From contig JBKBIT010000009.1 in assembly GCA_046297455.1 (NCBI GenBank), positions 1 through 64,000 of the forward strand: a stretch of 64,000 nt of DNA, given 5' to 3'. This document shows positions 20,599 to 29,009 of the stretch, piece after piece. The stretch's first letter is position 1, and each line of letters begins with the position of its first letter. The DNA is from ZYF759 sp046297455. GTDB taxonomy: Bacteria > Pseudomonadota > Alphaproteobacteria > Rhizobiales > Rhizobiaceae. The notes under the pieces are model-generated. The model saw only the letters and a program-made list of their open reading frames with translations, was not told the origin of the DNA and searched no databases. The position numbers and the translations under genes are program-made.

Positions 20599-22320
20599 CT
20601 AGACCCGCGCGACATCACCCTCATCCATACCCTCGAAGGCAATACGCTCAGGCTCCTGCTCGCTCGACAACAGGTCGACCGCGCGGTCGGCGGCATCCTG
20701 GAAAGGTTCCAGCACCAGGTCTGCGCCGGCGGAGGTCAGGCGGTCTGCTTCCGCCTCGCGATGCGAGGTCACGGCAATTCGACCCGAGAATCCTGCCGCC
20801 ACCAACGCTTCGATAAGTGCAATGCGCGGATCGTCGTGGGTCACGCCCGTGGCGTGGGCAGGCACAGACGACACTACCCATTTCGCGTGATCAAGCGGCA
20901 GATGGGCCACGAACTCTGGATCGCTTGCATCGCCGAATTCGACGTCCAGGCCAAGCAGGCGCCAGCGCCGCGCCGCGTCCGGGTTGAAGTCGACGCCCAA
21001 GACGCTGATCCCCTGACGCTTGAGCCTCAGTCCCATGGCGGTGCCGAAACGGCCGGTGCCGAACAGGATCACGTCGTAGCGCTTGGCTTTGGAGTGGCCG
21101 TCTTCTCCCGTCTCCCGGAACGGGTTCTTGCGCTCGAACATACCCAACCAGGGCTCACAGAATGCGTAGAGCTGATGGGAGAAGGTGATCATGTAGGTCG
21201 ATGTCGCGATGGTCACCAGTCCGACCAACGTCACGAGACCGAGCGCATCATTGTCGAGATGGCCGATGGTAACGCCCATGGCAATGAAGATAAGCGAGAA
21301 TTCGGAGATCTGCGCCACGGTGAGCCCGGCCAGGAAGCCCGTGCGCTTGCGGAACCCCATATAGCCCATGATGGCTAGCACGATGAGCGGGTTGCCGACC
21401 AGCACGAAGACCGAGAAGATGACTGCCGCGCCGATATGGGAGCCAAGCTCGCCCAGATCCAGAGTGACGCCGAGCGCAATGAAGAAGAAGAGCAGCAGGA
21501 AATCGCGCAGGGGAGCGAGCCTTGAGGCAATCGCCTCGCGATAGCGTGTGGACGCCAGCGATACGCCGGCCAGCAACCCGCCCAGTTCCTTGCCGAAGCC
21601 GGCAAGCTCGCCAATCGCGGCAAAGATGGCGGCCATGGCGATGGCAAAGCAAAGCAGCAGCTCCGGTGCGCGCGCCATGCGTTCCGTCAACGGGTCGGCG
21701 ATATAGCGCACGAAGATGATGACGAAGACGAGCAGCGCAAGCCCGGCGCCAAGCACGAAGGCTATGTCTGAGATCCCTCCATCGCCCGCCGCGCCGACAC
21801 CAACGGCCGAGAGCGTGATCATGGCGAGCACAACGACAAGGTCCTGAACAATCAGAAAACCGAGCGCGACTTGTCCATGCAGCGAATCGATCTCTCGCTT
21901 GTCCGACAGCAGCTTGACGATGATGATGGTGGAGGAAAAGGTCAGCGCGACAGCGATATAGAGGCTCTCGAGCGGGCTGAACCCGAGACCCAATCCGATC
22001 AGGAAGCCGAAAACGGAGGTGAAGGCGACCTGCCCCAGCCCGGTCATCAGCGAAACGACGCCGAGCGAGCGAATAAGGTTTACGTCCAGCTTTATGCCGA
22101 CGAGGAAGAGCAGAACAGCGATGCCAAGCTCGGCTAGAAGCTCGATCTCTTCCTTCGATTGCACGATATCGAGCACGGATGGTCCTGCGATAAGGCCCAC
22201 CGCGATGAAGGAGACAATCAGCGGCTGGCGCAGCAGAACGCCAATGAGGCCGACGCCCGCAGCCAAAAACAGCAAGAGGGCAACTTCGGCAAAGACGCCA
22301 TGGGCAACGAATTCGATCAT
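20599..22320 (-). CDS. CPA2 family monovalent cation:proton antiporter with TrkA-N domain
   Basis: A 573-residue antiporter of the Kef/YbaL type. Roughly twelve hydrophobic helices (residues 1-385) start MIEFVAHGVFAEVALLLFLAAG and include LLAELGIAVLLFLVGIKLDVN, a region conserved in CPA2 proteins. The C-terminal part carries an RCK/TrkA-N nucleotide-binding domain with YDVILFGTGRFGTAMGLRLKRQG (GxGxxG) and VLGVDFNPD. Such proteins exchange potassium or sodium for protons and are gated by nucleotides or glutathione adducts. No KefF/KefG-like partner gene is adjacent. It is divergent from hmgA across 237 bases. Confidence 0.92.
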   Translation of the reverse strand: MIEFVAHGVFAEVALLLFLAAGVGLIGVLLRQPLIVSFIAVGLIAGPSVLDIVQSKEEIELLAELGIAVLLFLVGIKLDVNLIRSLGVVSLMTGLGQVAFTSVFGFLIGLGLGFSPLESLYIAVALTFSSTIIIVKLLSDKREIDSLHGQVALGFLIVQDLVVVLAMITLSAVGVGAAGDGGISDIAFVLGAGLALLVFVIIFVRYIADPLTERMARAPELLLCFAIAMAAIFAAIGELAGFGKELGGLLAGVSLASTRYREAIASRLAPLRDFLLLFFFIALGVTLDLGELGSHIGAAVIFSVFVLVGNPLIVLAIMGYMGFRKRTGFLAGLTVAQISEFSLIFIAMGVTIGHLDNDALGLVTLVGLVTIATSTYMITFSHQLYAFCEPWLGMFERKNPFRETGEDGHSKAKRYDVILFGTGRFGTAMGLRLKRQGISVLGVDFNPDAARRWRLLGLDVEFGDASDPEFVAHLPLDHAKWVVSSVPAHATGVTHDDPRIALIEALVAAGFSGRIAVTSHREAEADRLTSAGADLVLEPFQDAADRAVDLLSSEQEPERIAFEGMDEGDVARV

Positions 22321-22458
22321 GCTTGCTCCAGAGAATCGCTGACAGAAAGTCTATGCCTGAGTGTAGCCCGCGCAACCAGCGACAAGGGCACGAATGCAAT
22401 AGGCGCCGTCAGCCACGCCTTGCGCGAGGTCAACAATGCCCCAACTCCATTGCCGATT

Positions 22459-22482
22459 GATGGTTACAAACTCGATGGTTAC
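22459..22482. promoter_or_regulatory. Direct repeat upstream of hmgA, possible operator
   Basis: The nine-base word GATGGTTAC occurs at 22459-22467 and again at 22474-22482, a spacing of 15 bases between starts, about 75 bases before the hmgA start codon. The region between the antiporter and hmgA is otherwise featureless. A tandem word in a promoter-proximal position is a plausible regulator site. The protein bound is unknown; the cluster's own PaaX-type regulator is one candidate. Confidence 0.35.
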
Positions 22483-22557
22483 GCATGAAACAGAAATCGG
22501 GCTGGGGACAGGCTTTCTCCGGTCCGTTCGAATTTGTCCAACACAAGGATGCGAGGC

Positions 22558-23868
22558 ATGAACTCATTCGCCTACATGCCGGGTTTCGGTAACGATTTCG
22601 AGACAGAGAGCCTGCCGGGCGCGCTGCCCCAAGGGCAGAATAGCCCGCAGAAGGTGAACTACGGCCTCTACGCCGAGCAGCTTTCCGGGTCACCCTTCAC
22701 CGCGCCGCGCGGCACCAATGAACGCTCCTGGCTCTACCGCATTCGACCGACGGTACGCCACACGACGCGCTTCAAGCGCCAGGAATACGCCTACTGGAAG
22801 ACGGCACCGCACATGCCCGACGTCGACGAGCCGCTCGGCCAGTTCCGCTGGGATCCGACGCCGATCCCGAACGAAGCGACCAATTTCCTGCAGGGCATCC
22901 GCACCATCACCACGGCGGGCGACGCGCTGACCCAGACCGGCATGGCCTCCCATGTCTATGTCTTCAACGAGGACATGGTCGACGACTACTTTTTCAACGC
23001 CGACGGCGAGATGCTGGTCGTGCCGCAGCATGGCGGCGTGCGCATCAGGACCGAGATGGGCGTGATGGAGGTCGAGCCCGACGAAATCTGCATCCTGCCG
23101 CGCGGCATGATGTTCAAGGTCGAGCTGATGAACGGACCTGCGCGCGGCTACATTTGCGAGAATTATGGCGCCAAGTTCACCCTGCCTGATCGTGGACCGA
23201 TCGGCGCCAACTGCCTGGCCAATCCGCGCGACTTCAAGACGCCGGTTGCCTGGTACGAGGACAAGGAAACGCCCTGCCGGCTGCACGTGAAGTGGTGCGG
23301 CAAGTTCTTCGTCACCGAGATCGGCCATTCGCCGCTCGACGTGGTGGCCTGGCACGGCAACTATGCGCCCTACAAATACGACCTGAAGACCTATTCGCCG
23401 GTCGGCGCGCTGCTTTTCGACCATCCCGACCCGTCGATCTTCACGGTGCTGACGGCGCCAAGCGGCGAAGAGGGCACGGCCAATATCGACTTCGTCATCT
23501 TCCCGCCGCGCTGGATGGTGGCCGAGCATACTTTCCGGCCTCCCTGGTATCATCGCAACATCATGAGCGAGTTCATGGGCCTGATCAAAGGCCAGTATGA
23601 CGCCAAGGAAGAGGGCTTCGTGCCGGGCGGCATGAGCCTGCACAATCTGATGATGCCGCACGGGCCCGATCACATGGGCTTCGAGAAAGCGTCGAATGCA
23701 GATCTCAAGCCGGTCAAGCTGGACGAGACCATGGCATTCATGTTCGAGACGCGTTTCCCGCAGATGCTGACGGAATACGCCGCCACGCTCGACACGAAGC
23801 AGGAAAACTACATTAATTGCTGGGATGGTCTGGACCGCAAGTTCGACGGCACGCTTGGCGAGAAGTAG
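22558..23868 (+). CDS. hmgA: Homogentisate 1,2-dioxygenase
   Basis: A 436-residue ring-cleaving iron dioxygenase that opens homogentisate to maleylacetoacetate in tyrosine and phenylacetate-type catabolism. The family start YMPGFGNDFETESLPGALPQGQNSPQ is clear, and the C-terminal cupin region PPWYHRNIMSEFMGLIKGQYDAK with SLHNLMMPHGPDHMGFEKAS holds the His/Glu iron ligands. Start at ATG 22558 (MNSFAYMPGFG) is preceded by AAGGA at about 8 bases; an upstream TTG at 22534 and ATG at 22549 are less well placed. It heads the homogentisate cluster and is followed after 87 bases by fahA. Confidence 0.97.
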   Translation: MNSFAYMPGFGNDFETESLPGALPQGQNSPQKVNYGLYAEQLSGSPFTAPRGTNERSWLYRIRPTVRHTTRFKRQEYAYWKTAPHMPDVDEPLGQFRWDPTPIPNEATNFLQGIRTITTAGDALTQTGMASHVYVFNEDMVDDYFFNADGEMLVVPQHGGVRIRTEMGVMEVEPDEICILPRGMMFKVELMNGPARGYICENYGAKFTLPDRGPIGANCLANPRDFKTPVAWYEDKETPCRLHVKWCGKFFVTEIGHSPLDVVAWHGNYAPYKYDLKTYSPVGALLFDHPDPSIFTVLTAPSGEEGTANIDFVIFPPRWMVAEHTFRPPWYHRNIMSEFMGLIKGQYDAKEEGFVPGGMSLHNLMMPHGPDHMGFEKASNADLKPVKLDETMAFMFETRFPQMLTEYAATLDTKQENYINCWDGLDRKFDGTLGEK

Positions 23869-23955
23869 CCATCCGGCCGCGTTCGTTTGCAGCACGCGAC
23901 CGGCACGGTTACTGATCGGAAAGACCAAGAATATCCGACCGGAGGAAAACCGCCC

Positions 23956-24972
23956 TTGAAACTCGCCACATTGAAGAACGGCACACGCGACGGCCGGCTC
24001 GTCGTCGTCAGCCAAGATCTGACGCGCTGCACCGATGCATCGTTTCTCGTTCCCACGCTGCAGGCCGCGCTCGACGACTGGGCGCGTATCGCGCCGCATC
24101 TGGAAGCGCTGGCCGAAAGCCTGGAGCATGGCTCGGTGCCCGCCGAGCGTTTCCACGAGCATGACGCCATGTCGCCCCTTCCCCGCGCCTACCAATGGGC
24201 GGACGGCTCGGCGTATGTGAACCACGTCGAACTGGTGCGGAAGGCGCGCAACGCGGAGATGCCGGAAACCTTCTGGACCGACCCGCTGATGTACCAGGGG
24301 GGATCGGATTCCTTCCTCGGGCCCCGCGATCCGATCCGCATGGCGGACGAGGCCTATGGCATCGACATGGAGGGCGAGATCGCCGTCGTTGTCGATGACG
24401 TGAAGATGGGCGCCACCAGGGACGAGGCGCGCGACGCGATACGGCTGTTCATGCTGGTCAACGACGTCAGCTTGCGCGGGCTGATTCCGGCCGAGCTTGC
24501 CAAGGGGTTCGGCTTCTTCCAGTCCAAGCCTTCGTCGGCCTTCACGCCAGTGGCGGTGACGCCAGACGAGCTGGGCGATGCCTGGGACGGTGACAGGCTG
24601 CACCTGCCGCTGATCGTCGACTACAATGGCAAGCCTTTCGGGCGCGCGGATGCGGGCGTCGACATGACCTTCGACTTCCCGACGCTGATTGCCCACGCAG
24701 CCAAGACGCGGCCGCTGGTGGCCGGTTCCATCATCGGGTCAGGCACGGTGTCGAACAAGCTCGACGGCGGACCGGGCAAGCCGGTTGATGCCGGGGGCGT
24801 CGGCTATTCCTGCATCGCGGAGATCCGCACCATCGAGACGATCGAAACCGGCAAGGCGACGACGCCTTTCATGCGCTTCGGCGACACGGTGCGCATCGAG
24901 ATGAAGGACGGTCATGGCCGTTCCATCTTCGGCGCCATCGAGCAGACGGTCGAGAAATACGAGAGGAACTGA
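23956..24972 (+). CDS. fahA: Fumarylacetoacetate hydrolase
   Basis: A 338-residue bacterial-type fumarylacetoacetase, which splits fumarylacetoacetate into fumarate and acetoacetate. The metal-binding residues lie in GIDMEGEIAVVVDD and in FMLVNDVSLRGLIPAE, followed by FGFFQSKPSSAFTPVAVTPDEL and the GSGTVSN segment. Translation most likely starts at the TTG at 23956: GGAGGA stands 9 bases upstream and no ATG is nearby. The maleylacetoacetate isomerase gene that normally lies between HmgA and this step is not in the window. The gene ends 3 bases before the MBL-fold gene. Confidence 0.95.
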   Translation: MKLATLKNGTRDGRLVVVSQDLTRCTDASFLVPTLQAALDDWARIAPHLEALAESLEHGSVPAERFHEHDAMSPLPRAYQWADGSAYVNHVELVRKARNAEMPETFWTDPLMYQGGSDSFLGPRDPIRMADEAYGIDMEGEIAVVVDDVKMGATRDEARDAIRLFMLVNDVSLRGLIPAELAKGFGFFQSKPSSAFTPVAVTPDELGDAWDGDRLHLPLIVDYNGKPFGRADAGVDMTFDFPTLIAHAAKTRPLVAGSIIGSGTVSNKLDGGPGKPVDAGGVGYSCIAEIRTIETIETGKATTPFMRFGDTVRIEMKDGHGRSIFGAIEQTVEKYERN

Positions 24973-24975
24973 CGC

Positions 24976-25926
24976 GTGGCCAAGCAATTCGCCTCCGCCG
25001 GCGACATGGCGGACAAGAAGATCTCGTTCACCGAGATCGGCAAGGATCTCTGGGCGTTCACGGCCGAGGGCGATCCCAATACCGGTGTGATCATCGGCGA
25101 GGATTCGGTGATGATCGTCGATGCGCAGGCCACGCCCCGGCTCGCCAACATGGTGGTCGAGAAGATCCGGACCGTTACCGACAAGCCGATAAAATATGTC
25201 GTCCTGACGCACTATCACGCGGTCCGCGTGCTGGGGGCCTCGGCCTATGGCGCCGACGAAATCCTGATGTCGGAGACGGCCCGCTCCATGGTGGTGGAGC
25301 GCGGGCAGGAGGACTGGGATTCGGAATTCGGTCGCTTCCCCCGCCTCTTCCAGGGGCACGAATCGATCCCCGGGCTGACCTGGCCGACCATGACATTCTC
25401 CGACCGCATGAGCCTCTACATGGGCAAAAGGCGGGTTGACCTCATGTTCCTCGGGCGCGGCCATACCGCGGGCGACATCGTCGCCCATGTGCCGGACGCC
25501 AATGTGATGTTCACTGGCGACCTCGTGGAATACCACTCGGCCTGCTATTGCGGCGACGCGCATTTTGCCGACTGGCCGGACACGCTGGAGGAAATCCGGG
25601 ACTTCGAGCTCGACGCGATCGCGCCCGGCCGTGGCGACGCGCTGGTGGGTTCGAAGATGGTCAATGCCGCACTCGACACGACAAGCGACTTCGTCATGTC
25701 CACCTACAAGCCGGTGGCACGTGTGGCGCAGGGCGGAGGATCGCTGAAAGAAGCGTGGGATGCCTGCCGGGCGGCCTGCGACCCGAAATTCGCCGATTTC
25801 GCGATCTACGAGCACTGCCTTCCCTTCAATGTCGCCCGCGCCTATGACGAGGCGCTGGGGATCGATACGCCCCGCATCTGGACGGCCGAGCGGGACCGCG
25901 AGATGTGGGAGAAGCTCCAGGGCTGA
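24976..25926 (+). CDS. MBL-fold protein with degenerate second metal site
   Basis: A 316-residue metallo-beta-lactamase-fold protein. The usual HxHxDH motif reads H79-Y-H81-A-V83-R84, so the Asp and last His are replaced. H163 in GRGHTAGD is kept, D182 in FTGDLVE is kept, and the final conserved His of the PGHG loop is R219 (APGRGDAL). Thus the three histidines of the first metal site remain, while most ligands of the second are lost. Start is GTG 24976, 3 bases after fahA, with GAGAGGA upstream. Its place in a homogentisate operon suggests a hydrolase or dioxygenase-like role in the pathway, but no reaction can be assigned. Confidence 0.85.
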   Translation: MAKQFASAGDMADKKISFTEIGKDLWAFTAEGDPNTGVIIGEDSVMIVDAQATPRLANMVVEKIRTVTDKPIKYVVLTHYHAVRVLGASAYGADEILMSETARSMVVERGQEDWDSEFGRFPRLFQGHESIPGLTWPTMTFSDRMSLYMGKRRVDLMFLGRGHTAGDIVAHVPDANVMFTGDLVEYHSACYCGDAHFADWPDTLEEIRDFELDAIAPGRGDALVGSKMVNAALDTTSDFVMSTYKPVARVAQGGGSLKEAWDACRAACDPKFADFAIYEHCLPFNVARAYDEALGIDTPRIWTAERDREMWEKLQG

Positions 25927-25947
25927 AGACCATGATGGGAGGAGCAC

Positions 25948-26235
25948 ATGGACCTGGTATTCTATGTCATCGCAGGCCTGTGGGGGCTGGCCGTGGTGAT
26001 GAATCTGATGATCGCCTCGCGCATCTGCCTGGCGATCCAGCACCGTTCCGGCATGGACGTGCAGCCGGGGCTGCCGAGCTACGCCGCCATCCTGCCCGTG
26101 GCCTTCAACCGTGGTGTGGCGCAGGACGACGAAACCCAGGATCTGCGCCGGCAGATGAACAAGCGACTCTGGATCATCCTGATCGGCTTCGGGGTGTTCT
26201 TCTTCTTCGTGCGGGTGTGGGCAGGGGCAGCCTGA
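25948..26235 (+). CDS. Small two-helix membrane protein of unknown function
   Basis: A 95-residue protein with a hydrophobic helix at each end: DLVFYVIAGLWGLAVVMNLMI at about residues 2-22 and LWIILIGFGVFFFFVRVW at about 74-91, joined by a polar loop containing HRSGMDVQPGLPSYAAILPVAF. A GGGAGGA site lies just before the ATG. It sits between the MBL-fold gene (21-base gap) and the FAD hydroxylase gene (19-base gap) in one direction, so it is part of the homogentisate operon. It is not a recognisable transporter. I do not know its function. Confidence 0.7.
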   Translation: MDLVFYVIAGLWGLAVVMNLMIASRICLAIQHRSGMDVQPGLPSYAAILPVAFNRGVAQDDETQDLRRQMNKRLWIILIGFGVFFFFVRVWAGAA

Positions 26236-26254
26236 ACCATAGGGGGAAGTGCTG

Positions 26255-27853
26255 ATGCCTCGCTACAGCTTTGAGCCCTTCGGATACACGGCCTCGCCCG
26301 AGCTTTCGGGCCGGGCGGCGGCGGAGCGCTATCCCGTCGCAATCGTGGGCGCCGGGCCTGTAGGGCTTGCCATGGCAATCGACCTCGCGCTTCACGGCAT
26401 CGCCTCGGTTGTGCTCGACGACAATGACGTGGTGTCGGTCGGCAGCCGTGCCATCTGCTGGTCGAAACGGACGCTGGAAATCTTCGACAGGCTGGGCGTC
26501 GGCGAGCGCATGGTGGAAAAGGGCGTGACCTGGAAGGTCGGGCGGCTCTTTCACCGCGACAGCGAGGTGTGGAGCTTCGACCTGTTGCCGGAGGAGGGCC
26601 ACAAGATGCCGGCCTTCATCAATCTCCAGCAATATCACGTCGAGCAATATCTGGTGGAGCGGGCACGGGAGTTTCCCGAACTCATCGATCTGCGCTTCAA
26701 GAACAAGGTCACCGGCGTCTCGTCCTCGGCCGATCATGCGGCTGTCGATGTCGAGACACCGGACGGGGCCTACCGGCTGAAGGCCGAATATCTGATCGCC
26801 TGCGACGGGGCGCGATCCTTCGTGCGCCAGGCGATGGGACTGGATTTCGCGGGCAAGCTCTTCGAGGAGCGCTTCCTGATCGCCGATGTGGAGATGAAGG
26901 CGGATTTTCCTTCCGAGCGCTGGTTCTGGTTCGAGCCACCCTTCCACGCCGGCCAGTCGGCGCTCCTGCACAAGCAGCCGGACGACATCTACCGCATCGA
27001 CCTTCAACTGGGCTGGGACGCCGATCCTGAGGAAGAGAAGAAGCCGGAGAACGTGATCCCGCGCATCGAGAAGATGATCGGGCATAGCGACTTCGAGCTC
27101 GACTGGGTGTCGGTCTACACTTTCCAGTGCCGCCGGCTGGAGCGCTTTACCCATGGCCGGGTGATCTTCGTGGGCGACTCGGCGCATATCGTGTCACCCT
27201 TCGGCGCACGCGGTGGCAATGGCGGCATCCAGGACGTGGACAATCTGGGCTGGAAGCTGGCCGCCGTGCTCAAGGGCGAGGCCGATGATGCATTGCTCGC
27301 CACCTACGACGAGGAGCGCATCCACGGCGCGGACGAGAACATCTCCAATTCGGCGCGCTCGACCAATTTCATGACGCCGAAATCGGACATGGAACGCATG
27401 TTTCGGGACGAGGTGCTTTCGCTGGCCGCCGACCACGCCTTTGCGCGCAAGCTGGTCAATTCCGGAAGGCTGTCGCTGCCCTGTTCGCTGGGCGGGCTGT
27501 CGCTGCAGACACCGGCGGGCACTGCGCCGATGTGGCCGGGCGAACCCTGCAAGGACGCCCCCATCGAAGCGGATGGCGAGCCAGGCTGGCTTCTGAACCG
27601 GCTGGGTGGAGACTTCGTGCTGCTCCTGACCGAGGGTGCTCCAGACATTGCCGTGGCAGGGCTACGTGTGGTGAGGGTTGGCCGGGATCTTGTCGACGCG
27701 CACGGCCTGGTCGAAAACCGCTACGGCTCGAAGCTTGCCTATCTCATCCGCCCGGACCAGCATGTTGCTGCGGTGTTCGAACAGCCGGATGCGGCCGGCC
27801 TACAGGCTGCGCTGGTACGGGCCATGGGCAGAATGGAGACGGTCGATGCCTGA
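26255..27853 (+). CDS. FAD-dependent aromatic hydroxylase (phenol hydroxylase/MhpA-like)
   Basis: A 532-residue class A flavoprotein monooxygenase. The Rossmann FAD motif is AIVGAGPVGLAMAIDLALHG (GAGPVG at residues 32-37), and the second FAD motif is VIFVGDSAHIVSPFGARGGNGGIQDVDNLGWKL. The C-terminal thioredoxin-like domain of this subfamily is present. Start ATG 26255 (MPRYSFEPFGY) has GGGGGA 8-9 bases upstream; a GTG lies two codons earlier. It overlaps the DUF2783 gene by 8 bases. Within an hmgA-fahA cluster the natural inference is that it makes homogentisate or a close analogue by hydroxylating a hydroxyphenylacetate; this is not shown by sequence alone. Confidence 0.88.
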   Translation: MPRYSFEPFGYTASPELSGRAAAERYPVAIVGAGPVGLAMAIDLALHGIASVVLDDNDVVSVGSRAICWSKRTLEIFDRLGVGERMVEKGVTWKVGRLFHRDSEVWSFDLLPEEGHKMPAFINLQQYHVEQYLVERAREFPELIDLRFKNKVTGVSSSADHAAVDVETPDGAYRLKAEYLIACDGARSFVRQAMGLDFAGKLFEERFLIADVEMKADFPSERWFWFEPPFHAGQSALLHKQPDDIYRIDLQLGWDADPEEEKKPENVIPRIEKMIGHSDFELDWVSVYTFQCRRLERFTHGRVIFVGDSAHIVSPFGARGGNGGIQDVDNLGWKLAAVLKGEADDALLATYDEERIHGADENISNSARSTNFMTPKSDMERMFRDEVLSLAADHAFARKLVNSGRLSLPCSLGGLSLQTPAGTAPMWPGEPCKDAPIEADGEPGWLLNRLGGDFVLLLTEGAPDIAVAGLRVVRVGRDLVDAHGLVENRYGSKLAYLIRPDQHVAAVFEQPDAAGLQAALVRAMGRMETVDA

Positions 27854-28067
27854 CCTTTCAACCGACAGGCTGGGGCCGGCCGGCGACCTCTTCTACGAAG
27901 CGCTTCTGATTGCGCATGACGGGCTGAGCGAGGCAGACAGCGCGCGGCTCAATGCGCGGCTGGTGCTGCTTCTGGCCAACCAGGTCGGCGATGTCGACAC
28001 GTTGAAGGCGGCTCTTGCCACCGCGCGTGCAGGAATCGCGCCGGGGCGGTCTGCGAGGCGGAGTTGA
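27846..28067 (+). CDS. DUF2783 domain small protein, probable partner of the hydroxylase
   Basis: A 73-residue soluble, mostly helical protein starting MPDLSTDRLGPAGDLFYEALLIAHDGLSEADSARLNARLVLLLANQVGD, which I recognise as the DUF2783 family. Its start overlaps the end of the FAD hydroxylase by 8 bases, so both are made together, most likely in fixed ratio. From memory, 3-hydroxyphenylacetate hydroxylase of Pseudomonas (MhaA) works with a small coupling protein (MhaB); this small gene occupies the same position. That equivalence is inference. Confidence 0.8.
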   Translation: MPDLSTDRLGPAGDLFYEALLIAHDGLSEADSARLNARLVLLLANQVGDVDTLKAALATARAGIAPGRSARRS

Positions 28068-28123
28068 CCGCTCTGCCCTTAGCCATTACGCCAATCGCAG
28101 CAGCGGGAGGCGGATCGGCCAGC

Positions 28124-29002
28124 ATGGGCGGCACGGCGGTAGCCCACATCATCGACGACCTGAAGAGGCGGCCCTCGCGCAACTGGTCGATCGTCATCAC
28201 CATCTTCGGCGACGCCATCGTGCCGCGCGGCGGATCGGTATGGCTCGGCACGCTGCTCGACTTTTTCGAGATGATCGGCATCGGCGCGGGTGCGGTCCGC
28301 ACAGCCGTCTCTCGGCTGGCGACCGATGGCTGGCTGGAAAGGTCACGGGAAGGGCGCAACAGCTTCTACCGACTGACCGATCGAGGACGCGAAACGTTCG
28401 TGGTGGCGACACGTCAGATCTATTCCGCCCAGTGGCCGATCTGGGACGGCGGATTCGATGCCGTCTTTCTCGAGAAGAACGGCACGAACGGACATGAGGA
28501 CATCCGCGCGCAATTGGAGGAAGCCGGGTTCGGCGCGGTTTCCCCTGGCGTCTACCTGGCTCCTCCCGGAACGCGACTGCCCGAGGGCCTTGAGGGAAAA
28601 CTGCTCGTCGCACGGCTTGGCGGCGCGCCCGACACCTGCCGGCAGTTGGCCGCCACAGCCTGGCCGGTCGAACAAGCAGGCAAGGCATTCGCCCGCTTCG
28701 TGGCGGCCTTTTCGCCGCTGGAATCCGCCCTTTCCCGGGGCGGCACGCTGAGCGACGGGCAAGCGATGGTAGCGCGTATCCTGCTCATCCACGAGTACCG
28801 CCGTCTGGTGCTGCGCTTTAGGCCGCTGCCTTGTGAATTGCTTCCGGACGCCTGGCCGGGCGAGGAAGCGTTGACGCTGACGCGGCGGCTCTATCACTTG
28901 CTCCTGCCTCAGTCCGAGACCTGGCTCGACCGGCACGGGCGCGCGCAGGACGGATCGCTGCAACCGGCCGACGAGAGCATATTCCGGCGCTTCTCAATCT
29001 GA
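28124..29002 (+). CDS. PaaX family transcriptional regulator
   Basis: A 292-residue regulator of the PaaX family: an N-terminal winged helix-turn-helix with IFGDAIVPRGGSVWLGTLLDFF, GAGAVRTAVSRLATDGWLERSREGRNSFYRLTDRGRETF, a central PaaX domain and a C-terminal HEYRRLVLRFRPLPCELLPDAWPGEEA segment, all characteristic. PaaX proteins repress aromatic (phenylacetyl-CoA) catabolism genes. The frame also offers TTG 28064, which would overlap the DUF2783 stop by 3 bases and add 20 unconserved residues; I prefer ATG 28124 because it matches the family length. It closes the homogentisate operon and is the likely controller of it. Confidence 0.88.
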   Translation: MGGTAVAHIIDDLKRRPSRNWSIVITIFGDAIVPRGGSVWLGTLLDFFEMIGIGAGAVRTAVSRLATDGWLERSREGRNSFYRLTDRGRETFVVATRQIYSAQWPIWDGGFDAVFLEKNGTNGHEDIRAQLEEAGFGAVSPGVYLAPPGTRLPEGLEGKLLVARLGGAPDTCRQLAATAWPVEQAGKAFARFVAAFSPLESALSRGGTLSDGQAMVARILLIHEYRRLVLRFRPLPCELLPDAWPGEEALTLTRRLYHLLLPQSETWLDRHGRAQDGSLQPADESIFRRFSI

Positions 29003-29009
29003 ACGCCAC

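Noticed and set aside
22485..22592. A 35-codon frame overlapping the hmgA start as a leader peptide
   Set aside because: It has no ribosome site and runs into hmgA in another frame.
22690..24696. A 668-codon minus-strand frame opposite hmgA and fahA
   Set aside because: It spans two well-recognised plus-strand enzymes and reads as low-complexity Arg/His/Gly-rich protein.
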